NCBI GenBank assembly: GCA_001792895.1
Contig: MARA01000013.1
Location: 372,001-436,000 of the forward strand
DNA: 64,000 nucleotides
Source: Lentinus brumalis
Lineage: Eukaryota > Basidiomycota > Agaricomycetes > Polyporales > Polyporaceae
Direction of reading: 5' to 3'
The position numbers and the translations under genes are program-made. Under the pieces are notes generated by a model. The model saw nothing but the letters and a program-made list of their open reading frames with translations, made no database searches and was not told the origin of the DNA. This document shows positions 33,640-45,320 of this stretch, in pieces; within the stretch, counting starts at the first letter, position 1; each line of letters starts with the position of its first letter.

Positions 33640-35430
33640 AGGTCTCTCCTAGAGTTCTCGCTCCTCCGCTTACCAGTTTGCCCCCGTCTTCAAGCTTCCA
33701 CCCCCTTCGATTCTCGACAGCCTGCGGACACGATGGACCGCATGCGGCGGCGTAGAACACTACGTGGCCGCTCTCAAGGCAGATAACCCTGAAGCATGTC
33801 GCTCCGCGAGCAGAGCTGGCACGGAGGGTAGGAACGGATGGTGCACGCGGGACGATGGTCCAGGTGAGTTTTCACAGAATGCTGTTCTTCCCATGACCCG
33901 CCATATCAACACTTGCAGGGTGGCATTTCCTGGTCCTCATCCGTATCCGTTCGTTGTCTCCACCTCCGCCAGCACGTGCGCATTACTGCGTGCCCGTCGC
34001 GCGTGTCTCAGGTGTGCTGTTCCCCGCAGCCCACGGTAGACGTCTCCCGCGCGCACGTACAAGCCCTATCCCCGACATGACATCGCCTATCTGTTAATCC
34101 TGGCCTCCACCTGATTCGCCCGCCTCCCTGGGATCTGCATACTGGCTCCCCTGCCCGACGAGTCATCACGGATCCCAGACACCGTGCATCCCTGTGCTGC
34201 AGGACACCCTCGTCTCGCCCGGCACCCATGCAGAGCTCTTCCACGCTCATAACGCAGTGTCCGAGCTTCGATGATCTCGCCTCCTATCGAGCCATCTCAT
34301 TGCATGATGCTCTCGACGCTCTACCGTCCATCGAGTACACCACCGCCAGACCCGTGACTGGATGCAAAGCAGCCCGACGTTGAAGATATCTCAAAAGGAG
34401 CCCGTGATGACAAGCACCAGAACTGCGGGCTTGAGCGCGTGCAGCCCGCTCTCCCGAGGTTCCAGTCCACTGTCAGATTGCCCGTAATCTCTGCTTCAGG
34501 TGTCACCTCTCGTTGCTTATGTCCTGTATCTCATCTTCAAGCAACACTGGCTGAAGCTGGCCCTCGTCACGGACTACTGTATGCTCGCGTGCCAGCAGAA
34601 TTCCTTCGCAGGGCTCTTCTTGTACGAGTGGAGGACCTCCTGGCAAGCAAGCAGTCACGACTACACCGAAAAAGGTCAGTCCTACACCCTGTCTGCGTCT
34701 CCGGTCCTCGCTGACACTGATGGTCTATCCAGGCATCCCGCAACGCCGTGGACACTTCTTGTATGCCGATCCGGGCGTCGGGAAGAGCTCGCTCATATCG
34801 CAGGTTCGCTCCTCCTCGACGTCTTCGTCGTCTCCCTCACGCACACGACCCGACGCCCTCGCAGGGCTCTTCCTGTACCCGCGGATGACTTCTGTCAAGC
34901 ATGCAGTCACGACTACCCCGAGGCAGGTCAGTCCCACGCCCGCGCTGCGTCTCCGGTCGTCGCTGACACCGATAATCTATCCAGGCATCCCGCACCGCCG
35001 TGGGCACATCTTGTATGCCGATCCGGGCGTAGGGACGAGCTCGCTCATCACACCATCGTAGGTCAGCTCCTTCTCGACGTCTACATCTTCTCCCTCACGC
35101 ACACGACCGGATGCTCAACTCCGTCGTCGCCGAGCTCCCGCACAAGCGCGTCATCGTGCTCGCGGTGGATCCGCGTATCGCAAGGGACCAGACGCGACTC
35201 GTGGATCCGGCGAAGAGCCATGCCGGGTGCGCAGAGAGGCAGGGATTTCAGCGACTCCATGGACTCGCGCATTGCTCTGAGCGAGCGTCCTTGAGAGCGT
35301 TGGTGAGCAGGCAGGAGGGCCGTATATTGACCACCCCGACGAACGAGTACAAGCCGGCTGGTCGTCTGGATATGCACATGTAGTTCACGCTTACGGGCAA
35401 GGTAACAAGGACGAGCGGCCGGAGGAGAAG
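33640..35430 (+). pseudogene. BCS1-like AAA ATPase, copy 3 (best preserved, internally duplicated)
   Basis: This is the clearest copy. Near 34735-34795 it encodes GIPQRRGHFLYADPGVGKSS, a Walker A loop, then AGSLLLDVFVVSLTHTT. A second, duplicated version near 34985-35045 reads GIPHRRGHILYADPGVGTSS. Near 35111 it encodes MLNSVVAELPHKRVIVLAVDP, the Walker B neighbourhood, with A-V-D where E-D-I-D is expected. Near 35315-35380 QEGRILTTPTNEYKPAGRLD leads into MHM and a stop, the sensor/arginine-finger region. The 5' part shares base-level identity with 63.2-63.5 kb (PTACGNDGPH-type frame and a GTGAGTTTTC donor). Frame changes and the TAG after MHM make it a pseudogene. Confidence 0.65.
34608..35113 (+). 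repeat. 253-bp tandem duplication of the Walker A exon
   Basis: Unit 1 starts at GCAGGGCTCTTCTTGTAC (34608) and unit 2 at GCAGGGCTCTTCCTGTAC (34861). Both contain a Walker A segment. Unit 1 keeps the Walker Lys (AAG at 34783-34785); unit 2 has Thr (ACG at 35035-35037). Confidence 0.75.
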
Positions 35431-35459
35431 TAGTAGCGGGCGTAACAGAAGGACTGCGG

Positions 35460-36110
35460 CTATGGTTATCCACCCAGGACCTCTCATCCTTCCACACCCC
35501 GGAGTCTTCCCGTCACCATCTACACCTGAGCTTCTCTCTTCCTCTGTCCTCCGTGCTCAGCGCCACGTCCGCAGACTCTACGCAGGACTGCGCGAGGACT
35601 GCGTTGTCCTTTCGATCTCTGGCGCCATAGTCTCCGTAGTCGACCATATTATGACAGGTCGCGAAGGCTCGCAGACATACATTGAGGAGACATACATCTC
35701 TCATGCGGCGACAAATGTGCACCCCTCTACCATGTCCGACATGTTCCTCCCATCTGCCACACAGTCAAAATCCCCGTATTCTTGTGAGGACGTGCTCAAG
35801 CGTACGTCTCCAGGCTGCCTAGCACGCCCTCGACGACTGTCCCGTCGAGCCATCACCTTACCACCCGCCCAGTGCGTCTGCCATCTGCCGCGTACTCCGC
35901 TGTCAGGTCCTCGACTTGACGTGTGCCCGCTCGTTGATCGCATCCCGTCCGTAGAGCCTGGGTTGACGAGCGGTGTCATGCTTCCGTTCGTCATATGTAC
36001 TTACTCTCTGTTTGATAGCATAAATACTGGTTCTGCCCGTGATTTCATCATTGACTTCATCTGGTGTAGTGCTATATACATTGATTTGTCCGCCCGCAGA
36101 AATTGGTGAG
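35460..36110 (+). pseudogene. Extra BCS1-like 5' fragment
   Basis: The block ATGTCCGACATGTTCCTCCC through CGACTGTCCCGTCGAGCCAT at about 35730-35860 recurs near 27150-27250, 42925-43055 and 54260-54350, each within a BCS1-like copy. Only the 5' portion is present. Confidence 0.35.
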
Positions 36111-36171
36111 CATCAGGGCGCGAGGCTGTTGTATACACGCCGCATAGGGCATGGGAGGGACATCAAGGAGT

Positions 36172-38587
36172 CTAGATATCGGTACTGGGCATGTTGGCCA
36201 AGATAGCGGCAGTGTTTATGCCAGCGAAGATCTTGTAATCTGCGTCAACCTCGCACACAGTGCCGTTCGCGGGGAGCTGCGAAGAGGCATCCTCGTGAGT
36301 TCGGCTCAGTGAGCCTCCAAGCTGATGATTAGTGAAATATTGGGAACTCACCGTCGCATTAGTCATGTATGCGATGAAGATCTCATTCATGCACCCAGAG
36401 GGCGCAGAAACAGTAGTGTGCTTCCAATCAGCCCATCCGTCAGTCGACCTCCTCAAACACGGAGCTACATGACAACGTACCCCGAAGCCATTCTGGCGGA
36501 CCAGCACCGCGTCTCGCCCAAGAAGACCAGCGAGTGTCTCTGCAGCCGGGAGCGGTGTGATCGGGTCGAGCTGCGTCGTGCAAAATCAACAGCTGAGACT
36601 CCGAGTCGGTGGACGATGCTGCCCGCTGAGACTGACCAGATTCGATGCGATTAGAATCTTGTTCGCAAGCTTCTTGTTGAATGGACCTTGGTACCTCTCG
36701 ACGGACCTGACAGGCCAAAACGAGCAATAGACAGGGAAAGGCCACAGCGAACCGACTAGTGGACTTCAAGTCAGCTGCGACTTCATGTGTGTGGCAAGTG
36801 ATGCAGGGAAACTCACACATGTGCGAGACGTTACGGGTAGCGGATATGATGCCCCTGAACACGTCCTCCATCGTTGTGCCTTGCGGGTCGACGCTGTCAG
36901 CGCAGTAGATCGCGGAGGTGGTGTAAGATGGGCTGTCGTTGGACTCATAGCTGCGCTTGACCAGCCTGCATGTCCCTAAACGTATCAGAGCAGCCGACAC
37001 AAAGAAATGACAACGGACCCACGGCTTGCGACGAGAGGGTTCAGATCGTTGGACCTCTTGCGGAAAGCCCGAGATGTGTTCGCTGGCGCCTCTCCGTTGA
37101 CGATCTGCACAATCTGCAAATACTCGTTGTTCATGAAGTTAGACCAGTCTACCGGAAAGTACATCTCTCCCCACAACGCCACTGCATGACAAGTTGAAGT
37201 GACTAGAGTCAGAGAGAATCATGCTGCTCTCACAGCGGCGCGGCTCACATCGGATATCTCCCGGGGTCATAGGGACGGAAGAGTTATCCTTCGTGGCATC
37301 ATAGGCGGTTTTGAGCGGAGCCTGAACTTTGGCGTCGATGTCGAGAGGACCATCACCTGCTGAGGCAGCGGCGCAACCGCTCGGGCCTGTGAGCGCGCAC
37401 CCGGTGAGCAGCGCCTTGTATATGGTGTCTGCGGACACACGCTGGCTCGAGAAAGTCTATACCGGCCCAGTGAGCATACTCGCAGGTAACAGACGGCGAC
37501 GTAAGAGAGAGTCACACACTGCCCGGCTCTTGAGTGGCGAATGCAATCGGGTCGAAGACTCCGTCCAAGATGACTCTTCCGACGCGCTGAGTCCAAGAGT
37601 CAGCCAAGAGTTCAGGTAAATAAGTGGTGTTCATACCTCCGGGAACACTATCATAAAGTGACATCAGTCACGGGTTTTGAGGGACGGACATCATCGTACT
37701 CACTGTTGACAAACCAAGAACCTATCAGCGTTCCATAGGACCTCCCGAGGTAATTGATCGGGGCCTCAGGACCGTCGAGGACATTTACGATGGAGACCAT
37801 GTCGCGAACCGCCGCTGCTGTCCCGATGTACTTCAAGAACTTGCTGCTGGAAGAGCCCAGACACTTCTGGCCGACCTCCTCGTACTTCTCTTGCATGATC
37901 GGAGCTTGTTCGAGGAGCACTTGAACGTCAGCTGGGTCGGTAAAGTTGCCCTTCTCCTCGATTCCGGTGAGCTCGATCGTCCCGTTGAAGAAGGTGGAGT
38001 ACTCGGCGAGGCTGTCGAAGCAAAACACTTCGCCCGGGCTGCAAAGCGGTATAGTGAGTGGCATTGACACACAGGCGACATCAGACGGCAGGGAGTCACC
38101 TAGTCCGGTTACCGACTCCTCGCGGATCCCAGCTCACGATATCGTACATGCCGCCAGTGACTTCGAGGAGCTCTTCTTTGTTGTCATTCACGACCTGAAT
38201 CCCCGTGTTACCGGGTCCGCCTGTAGTGGCCTGCGTGTCAGTGAGCTCCGTACAGTGGAGAAACACGGCTACCGACCGGGGTTGAAGTAGACCGATCCGC
38301 GACGCTCGCCAGTCGCATTCGCCTTTATGATAGCCAGACGCGCGCGTCCAACAAGGGGATCCTGGTAATCCAGCGGGACTTCCAGAAAGCCGCACGACAG
38401 GGAGGTGTCGTTCACGACGGAGGGATCGCATGCTCCCCACTGAATCTGAGAGCCACTCTGTGCACAGTGTTCAGTTGGCCAGGCAGGTGGAGGAATGAGT
38501 ACGGCATACACGAACGGACGCAGCCGTGTACGGCGTCGTGCTTGCGGAGGCGAGGAGCAGAATCGGAGCGAAGCTGTAGTACGCCAT
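36172..38587 (-). CDS. Secreted S33-type alpha/beta hydrolase (tripeptidyl aminopeptidase-like)
   Basis: Thirteen exons: 38587-38510, 38457-38277, 38220-38100, 38038-37704, 37647-37637, 37586-37518, 37456-37249, 37181-37019, 36965-36817, 36755-36637, 36570-36481, 36420-36352, 36276-36172, giving 565 aa with every phase consistent. A signal peptide is visible (MAYYSFAPILLLASAS). Family motifs are NPGGPG across the exon 2/3 join, WDPRGVG, the nucleophile elbow GRSYG (S227), MFPERVGRVILDGVFDP, and the TAP-like C-terminal domain with NLLDPITP (D480) and NGFGHTT (H509). The Ser-Asp-His triad is therefore complete. The family cleaves N-terminal peptides or ester/amide substrates outside the cell. 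Exon 5 is an 11-nt microexon. The joins at exons 6/7, 8/9 and 11/12 use less typical sites (GTGTGA and GTCCGT donors, AAG acceptor). Confidence 0.85.
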
Positions 38588-39035
38588 CGTCTGGCAGGGT
38601 GAGTCTAACAACCAAGCTGAGTGAGACGTTATAAAACATATCAGTCAGTCAGCACGAGGAGCTGCCTGAGGCGGCTGGCACAGCAGCCCCATGGTACGTC
38701 TGCAGCTTCTTTGTCACACATGACAGCTCTGGCTAAGCACGCAGTACGGAATGGGTGCCAGGAGGATATGTAATATCCACCCGGCAAGCAGACCAGCATG
38801 GGTGAACCGTTGGCGACCCACTCACAACACCGGGGCAAGAGACTGAAGCAGCACTGCGGAATGCTACGTCGGTATTCTGATTCGAGGCCGGAAGGCGCGA
38901 GAAGCGACATACCTCAGGAGGAGTCCAAGACGACTGGAATGCGGGCTGCAGTGTTGAAGTCGCTCAGGCCATCGCCATCTTGTGGATGACTGTTCACATT
39001 GTGTCCCCAGACCCGCTTGGGGCGTCAAGAAGGAG
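38588..39035. promoter_or_regulatory. Upstream region of the hydrolase gene
   Basis: This is the 5' flank of the hydrolase. No TATA box or other defined site stands out, and no other gene is seen. Confidence 0.3.
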
Positions 39036-39310
39036 CAGGAATAAACGCACGGGCTACTCTCCCTTGACGATCTGCACAAGCTGCGTCTATGCCTCGTTCA
39101 TGAAACGGGCCCAGCCGCAGGCACGTATATCTGGCCCGCCAGTGCGACTGCAGGAGTCAAAATCAGCAACACGGACTCCAATACAGCTCGTAACATACCC
39201 GGAGGCGTACTTGCCTCGGATGTGTCTAGACGTGAGCGGGACAGAGCTTCGAGTGGCCTCTCAACCTTCACGAATCACGTCGATGTCGAGCGGGCCGTCG
39301 CCTTCCGTCG
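39036..39310 (-). pseudogene. Fragment of a second S33 hydrolase (exons 7-8 region)
   Basis: Read leftwards, GPLDIDV-like codons near 39280-39305 and ALAGQIYVP with QLVQIVKGE near 39055-39150 match the intact neighbour's GDGPLDIDAK, ALWGEMYFPVDW and QIVQIVNGE stretches in the same order. A stop lies between FMNEA and TQLVQ, and the rest of the gene is missing. It is a remnant of a tandem paralogue. Confidence 0.6.
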
Positions 39311-41760
39311 AGAGAGCCGCCCGTGTGTGCAGTCAGCGGAAAGGTGGGGGTCCAAGACGTATGCGGATGCCATAGACAGCTTGTGAGGAGTATTAGGAGA
39401 AGGTCTATGCAGCAGCAGAGACGCGATTGTGGACAAGGACGAGGACCGGAGTGTTCAGGGCAAGCCGCACCGCCACCGCTTCTTGCTCTCCCGCCTCCGT
39501 GCAAACGCCAGTATGGCTCCTCGAATTCACAACGTCGGACATGGGCGATATCATGCTCGAATTTCCTGTCCAAGTCGGAGACGGGAACAGGTACGTACAA
39601 GTCCTCCGTTCGTTGCCTGAACCGCTATGCTGACATTCCCGCACTCCTCCAGCAAGAGGTCTTCCTCGTCGCCGCAACGCGTACGTCGCCCGTCCTCTAT
39701 CCTCTCGCCAGATGCGGTGGCGTGCCGGTTCACAATCCTCTTGCAGTCATGATGCCGGATGTGCTGCACCCGCGAGCTGCATCGGCAGCCCACCGCGTCG
39801 CCGGCAGAATAGGCACTGTTGTGTTCTGTTTAGGATACCGGAAGGGACACGTACATATGCATCAGTAAGGAGTACGTACGAGTCTACGATTCAAGTGCGA
39901 ACGCGCACGCCCGGGACGCCCTGTCGCAGACATGGACACCTGTCTCTATATAAGCACACGACACACGAATGTGCGAATCCGTAGCGGTAACTCGCTCACC
40001 AGCTCGTGTTCTGCATAAGGTATGAGTACGTCCTTGCCTCTTCTCGATGCCGCGTTCACGAAACGCACCACACTGACACATCCTGCCATTGCCCCAGCAT
40101 CCTAGGTTCACGTTGATAGTCGCGCAGGTGAGCCTCGACGGCTTGCCATGACAGGTTCCGACCAGCCGGTTGGGCTTCCGACTGACTTCGACCGCCTGCA
40201 GACCTCCCGCCGGATGGGGCCCAGAGAATGGGTGTTGTAGGTTGACTAGCCGACGCGTACCGGGGAGGCAGAAACGCACATCGTATCGCGGAACTGCACC
40301 CGAACAGCGTCGCGATGGCGCTGGCAGACCTGTACTGCGGGATGCACCAGTGGAGATGGTCGGGATGAGCCCGCTCAGCGCAGTCCGCACCCGTATGTAG
40401 TGTTGATCGCCCATGGGATTGACTAGCGGGAGCTCGGAGGGCATGTGCTGTCATAGACGGGAAGGAGGATGGGGAACGGCCTGCGTTGGGTAGCGAGCCT
40501 GTTATGGTGCAACAGTGCAACGTAGGTCCGCGTCGCTGTCCGTGAACACTCGCCTACCCTCGCACACGTCGAGCCCGGAGTGGCTCGGTGCGAGTCCGTA
40601 CCGTCGTCTTGGATTCGTTCTGGTGTGGACGAGGAAGGGCAAGGTATAGCTCCGAGTCCGGGGCCATACGACGTTCCTGAATATACCCTTGTTGAGTCAG
40701 CGGGAGAATAGCCTGAGAGTACAAACGGACGCTTACCGTGCTTGCAATCACGATGCGATGTGGCGCAGAGCCATATATGAGTGATAGCAAACAGGATCTA
40801 GACACGAGAAATTCAACGCGAGGTATACAAGGGACATCCTGCGCGCGACGCACCTATATAGTGAGTTGGGATGCCAGCGTGCTCGAGCCAGACGAAGGGG
40901 GGAGTCTCGAGACGCCTGCGCGAGCTCAAACGCAATGGCAGATCCTTGCTGCTATTGCTTATACGCAAGGATGTGAGCATGGGCCTGACCGCGTTACGTG
41001 GCGAGTCCAGCAGCAGCAGCTGTGGTGTGCGAAGCCGCTCTTGTAGACGGCAATGGACTTTGAGCCGGCGCGGACCATGAATCAGGGAGCTGATGACTCG
41101 TGAGACCTCGCAGGCTATATGCGCCACAACGGACGCTGATGCGCTCCTCAACAGAAAGAAATCTCACCTTGCATTTGCAGCGTAATGACCGACCTTGAGG
41201 TATCGCAGGTAGCCCGCGGTACGAGGTCACAGGGACATACGGACAATATAGGTGTACCTGCGATGATTCCGAAAGTCAGCACGGTTTTATGGCCGCGGGA
41301 CATGTCACTACGTACCTCGCCGTACGCATGCGTAGACCTGCATCGGACTTGCAAAGGTTCCGCGACCGTCGTCGTTGGGAGTCGCAATCGCGTCGAGATG
41401 ACGAAACTTGAACACGTTCTGAGGTGCAACGCAGGTCATGAGATTCATGTCGTATCTGCAAGGACAATTAAGGCTCACCAGAATGCCACAGAGTCGTATT
41501 TGGACAGAACTACATGTCGCGATGGTGACTTTGGCTGGGCGCCCTTGGCAAGACTTCAGAGGAGTAGTACGGGTGCGGAGGAACGAAGGAGGTGGGGCTT
41601 TCGCAAATGGTAGGAGACTATACCGGACAGGTATAGAGAACATATTGAAAGAGTATAGAAAGCAATAAAGGCAGAGATACTCACTATAGCTTAACCCAGT
41701 CCAGAACATGAGCATCAGTGCGTCGAATGCATGCCCGCATGTGCGTGTCTCTAGGAGAGT
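39311..41760. other. Unassigned module debris
   Basis: The GCCGCCCGTGTGTGCAGTCAGC and GTTCAGGGCAAGCCGCACCGCCACCG blocks near 39310-39475 also occur near 7810-7970, 49125-49150 and 60355-60530, so this is another partial companion segment. At 40550-41760 the minus strand has several open stretches (one of 151 codons ending at 41308) with hydrophobic and cysteine-containing peptides and plausible introns, but I recognise no family. Confidence 0.4.
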
Positions 41761-42229
41761 CAACGCTGCCTAAGACAAGAGCGTCCAGGGCTACTCACCT
41801 GCGTGCAAGCAGGACAGTCCTATATGTGCGTGCGGAGGTTCCACCGAAGGGTCCAGGACGAGGCCTTGCGCGGGGCTGAGGACGGGGCGCCAGTACTAGA
41901 TAGCGGAAGTGGAAGGAGAGGGTCCATCGTGGCCGACGCGGTACCCACGGAGCTGAGCTGAGAAGGCGACGACCGCAGACGCGGATGCAAGACCAAGACG
42001 CGACGAAGCAAGCCAGAGAGGACGCTGCAGCAAGCGCAAGTCTACTCACGGCAACTCGGTCCGTGAGGCCGCGCATTCCCCTGCCAGGCGCCTACACCCA
42101 CCTCCTGCAGCGACCACGACCTAACACGAGCTCAAGCTACCCTGGCAAGCCACGGGCCACGGCTACAGGACGACACCACGGAAAACGGCCTTGGCCAATC
42201 CTCCGAGCTCTCCACCTCACCAACTGGAC
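41761..42229. other. Unassigned spacer before BCS1-like copy 4
   Basis: Module flank; resembles 62620-63130 in layout. No gene seen. Confidence 0.35.
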
Positions 42230-44440
42230 TGGAGTCACGCTTCTCACTCCTCCGCTAACTACCCGTCTGCCCTTGTCCTCGAGCCTCTATCCTTGAGCAC
42301 TCTGCCGCGGGCCCTGGCTGCTGGCGCCGCTCTCAAATATTCCGTCTACGCTCTCCTGAGTCTCGAGCACCTCAACCGGTCACCTGTCAGTCTTGAAAGC
42401 CCCGCGGGAATGATCAACCGCACGAAGCAGCGCACCCAACCGCTTTCAGGGAGAATATCCACGAAGGATCGCTGCGAAGAGCAGAGCGGGAGTTGGAGTG
42501 GCAGGTGGGCACGCACGGAGAACTTGGTACTATGTGCCAGGTGAGTTCACTTACACGGTCTAGTATTCGGCCATTCTCACAAGTCATGTCCTTCCCGTTG
42601 GCCGCCATCCCGATTCCCCCTGTGGCAGAGTGGTGTTCGTTCATACTCATTCGTCATGTCTGCCCCTGCTGTTACACACCAAGGACTGTGTGACAGCTCT
42701 GCCGGCTCAGGTGCTCTCGCCTTGTAGCTCATTGAGGATGGATCCCACCCAAGCTACCAGAGCGCAAGCCGATGTCCCCCCGCTCCCATCAGCCTCGCTT
42801 TCCACTCGATTACGTGCCTCGCGGGACTGGGACCTGCTACAACCGCAAGGATAGTCCTGAAGTTCTCCGGGCATCCATTACAGCGACGAGCAGCCCATCC
42901 AACTCCTCCGCGCCACTTCTGTGTCATGTCCGACATCCTCTTCCCGTTCACCGCAGATCCAGAACTTCTGCACGCTCGTGGCGACCTGCCGAAGCGTGCG
43001 CGATCTCGTCTTCTGCTCAGCAACTTGTCCCTCGACGACTGTCCCGTCGAGCCATGACCTTACCACCCGCGCAGCGTCATCCGTTCGGCGCGGAACCTCT
43101 GAAATTGGTTGCATCTCGTTTTATAATCTCTAGATCCTGTTCAGGACGAGCCCGCGGTGGCGAAACAGCATCCCGGTGGGCTTGAGCCTGCTCGCCTGCT
43201 ATCGATAACCCGGGCCACTGCTAGCTAGGTATCCCGTGATGTCTAATACAGCTATCCACCCTCGTCGCTCATCGCTCGTGCCTTGGCTCTCGCCGCTGTA
43301 GCGGCTTGGCTGGAGCTGTCCATCGCGAGGAGTATCACCTGTCCGCACACGCAAGCGGCAAATGGAGCTGGTGATCCTACTCCAGTAATATTCAGCACAT
43401 CCTCAACGCATGCGAGTCTTCCTAGCGAATCAGGAGTTCTGTGCCGAGCGAGGTCAGTCCAAGCCACCTCCTACACCTGTAGCTATCGGTGACACCACGT
43501 TTCCCTCCATGCATCTGGTAGTGCCGTCATTACCTCCTATGATGCGGCGCTCCATGCGCCGGTAAGACCTGTCTCAGTCACGCTATCGCAGTCAATCTCA
43601 ACCTCGAGCTCTACACACTTTCCCTCAGGCGGACTAATATGGCAGACTCGATGCTCAAGTCCGTCATTACCGAGCTCCCAGACAAGTGCACTGTGGTGGT
43701 GGACACTCGATAGCACCGACGCCGCAGTCCACGAGGGGATCAAGGGCGTCATCGCAGACCCTGCGAAGCAGAAACAGGACCTATGGCCGGAAGATCACTC
43801 CCTCGACTCCTGTAGCGTCACCGTCACTCTCAGCGGGCTGCTCGATCTGCTCGACAGCGCTGACGCACAGGATGGCCGCCAACTGGTCGTTACGACGAAC
43901 GAGTATAGTACAAGTCGCGCTATGCTGCTGTGGTCACATCGATATGCACGCGGAGTTCACGGTCGCGGGCAAGCCCTGCCGACTTGCCCCCTGGAGTGGC
44001 TACAAGGACGAGCAGCTGGAGGAGAGAAGAGGCAGTCGGACTAGCAGGACAGTGACTTGTGTCCGTAGCTCTCCTTAGGCAGTGTCTCATCTGTCTCCGG
44101 ATCGGAGTGCTCCGCATCGCCATTTATGCCTCTCTTTCCGCCCTTCACTTCCTCCTGCTCTCACTCCGAGTCATCTGCCAATTATGTCGGCATCGCACAT
44201 TCGTTGCTGGGCCCGAGGCTCTCGCGCTCGCCCAAGAGGATGGCAGAGGGTCCCGGACTGGTTCATTGTACTCACACCACAGGGCTACTTATGTGATGAC
44301 GTGCAAGACGCGTCCGCATGAACTGGTAGATGGCATAGAAGTGTGGGGTTGCGTAGAAGCGGTGCACCTGCCAGTGGACTCGACTAAGGCTTCCAGCTGC
44401 AAGCGTCGTCGAAACTCTCCTCCTCTGTCCTGCATGCTTA
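42230..44440 (+). pseudogene. BCS1-like AAA ATPase, copy 4
   Basis: Landmarks are a hydrophobic N-terminal stretch (ALAAGAALKYSVYALLSL) near 42310-42365, and GKTCLSHAIAVNLNLELYTLSL near 43560-43625, the end of Walker A and the following helix/strand with the GKT retained. These are followed by MADSMLKSVITELPDKCTVVV near 43640-43700 and VTVTLSGLLDLLDSADAQDG near 43815-43875. Next come HIDMHAEFTVAGKPCRL near 43940 and TYVMTCKTRPHELVDGIEVW near 44290-44345, which belong to the C-terminal domain. The blocks are in the order expected for a BCS1 relative but in several frames with stops (for example a TAG after VVVDTR), so it is a pseudogene, less decayed than copies 1 and 2. Confidence 0.65.
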
Positions 44441-45320
44441 GTGACACATTCGTCGGCTCTGTTTAGGATAGCGCTAGTACTGCTGCCCTTGGTCTCTCCT
44501 GCCGAACTCGTCAGCAATGCATTCTCGTTGGTTATAAGGGGCAGAGGATTGTTTACTGCGAGGAACGCTCATCTTGTGCATGAGAGCGAGCAACCTGTGA
44601 TTCTCAGCTCTGCGACTCATCTGTTTTCCTCCATCTGCCCATATGTCGACTTAGCATCCCTATTCTCCTGGCCCTCCTCTGTCGACACGTTGCAGAGCTG
44701 GTGTCAGCCCTCCATTTGCCCAAGCCATGCACTGGTTTCTCTCGCTGTTGCTTGTCACTGAAATCCAATTGCCGCCTTTACTCTGCTTCAATCAATGACC
44801 GTAAATCATTCCTCTTGTTTCCTTCAGATAGATGCATCTACTATAGCTACAATGACTTGCGCTCAGACTGACGGCATGTGTTTGCATGTAGGCAACCGAG
44901 GCACTCCGGTGTAACCAGTGAGACCATGTAAAGCACTATGTTGACCAGTCCAATTATATGGCAGCACCTGCACGAGTTAACACTGCCTGCTACAGGAGGA
45001 AGAGGATTTGCCAAATCTGTCCTTGTCAAGGAGTCTATGTAGACATTGAGCGATCAGCTCAAATATAAGTATAGTTCTCTGGGTGCAGGAAGGCTTCATA
45101 ACATCTCGGAGGACCCAATAGTTGAATGAGGAGGAATTCTTCTACATAATTGAGGGCCCTCAGATAGCTTTGCCCCACCGCTGGTCAGGCAGATCTGTAT
45201 AAATATGCAAGAAAGACAGTGCACCAAGAATGACTGAAGTAGAATACAGGGATCACAGACAGAGCTTTGAGAATATATACACATCTATGGTAAGCCCATG
45301 GTGATGGCTGACATTGGCCA
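44441..45320. other. Unassigned interval, 3' flank of DUF6533 copy D
   Basis: Corresponds to 28690-29690 and 55600-56470 in module order. Noticeably more AT-rich than the 5' half of the window. No gene recognised. Confidence 0.4.
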
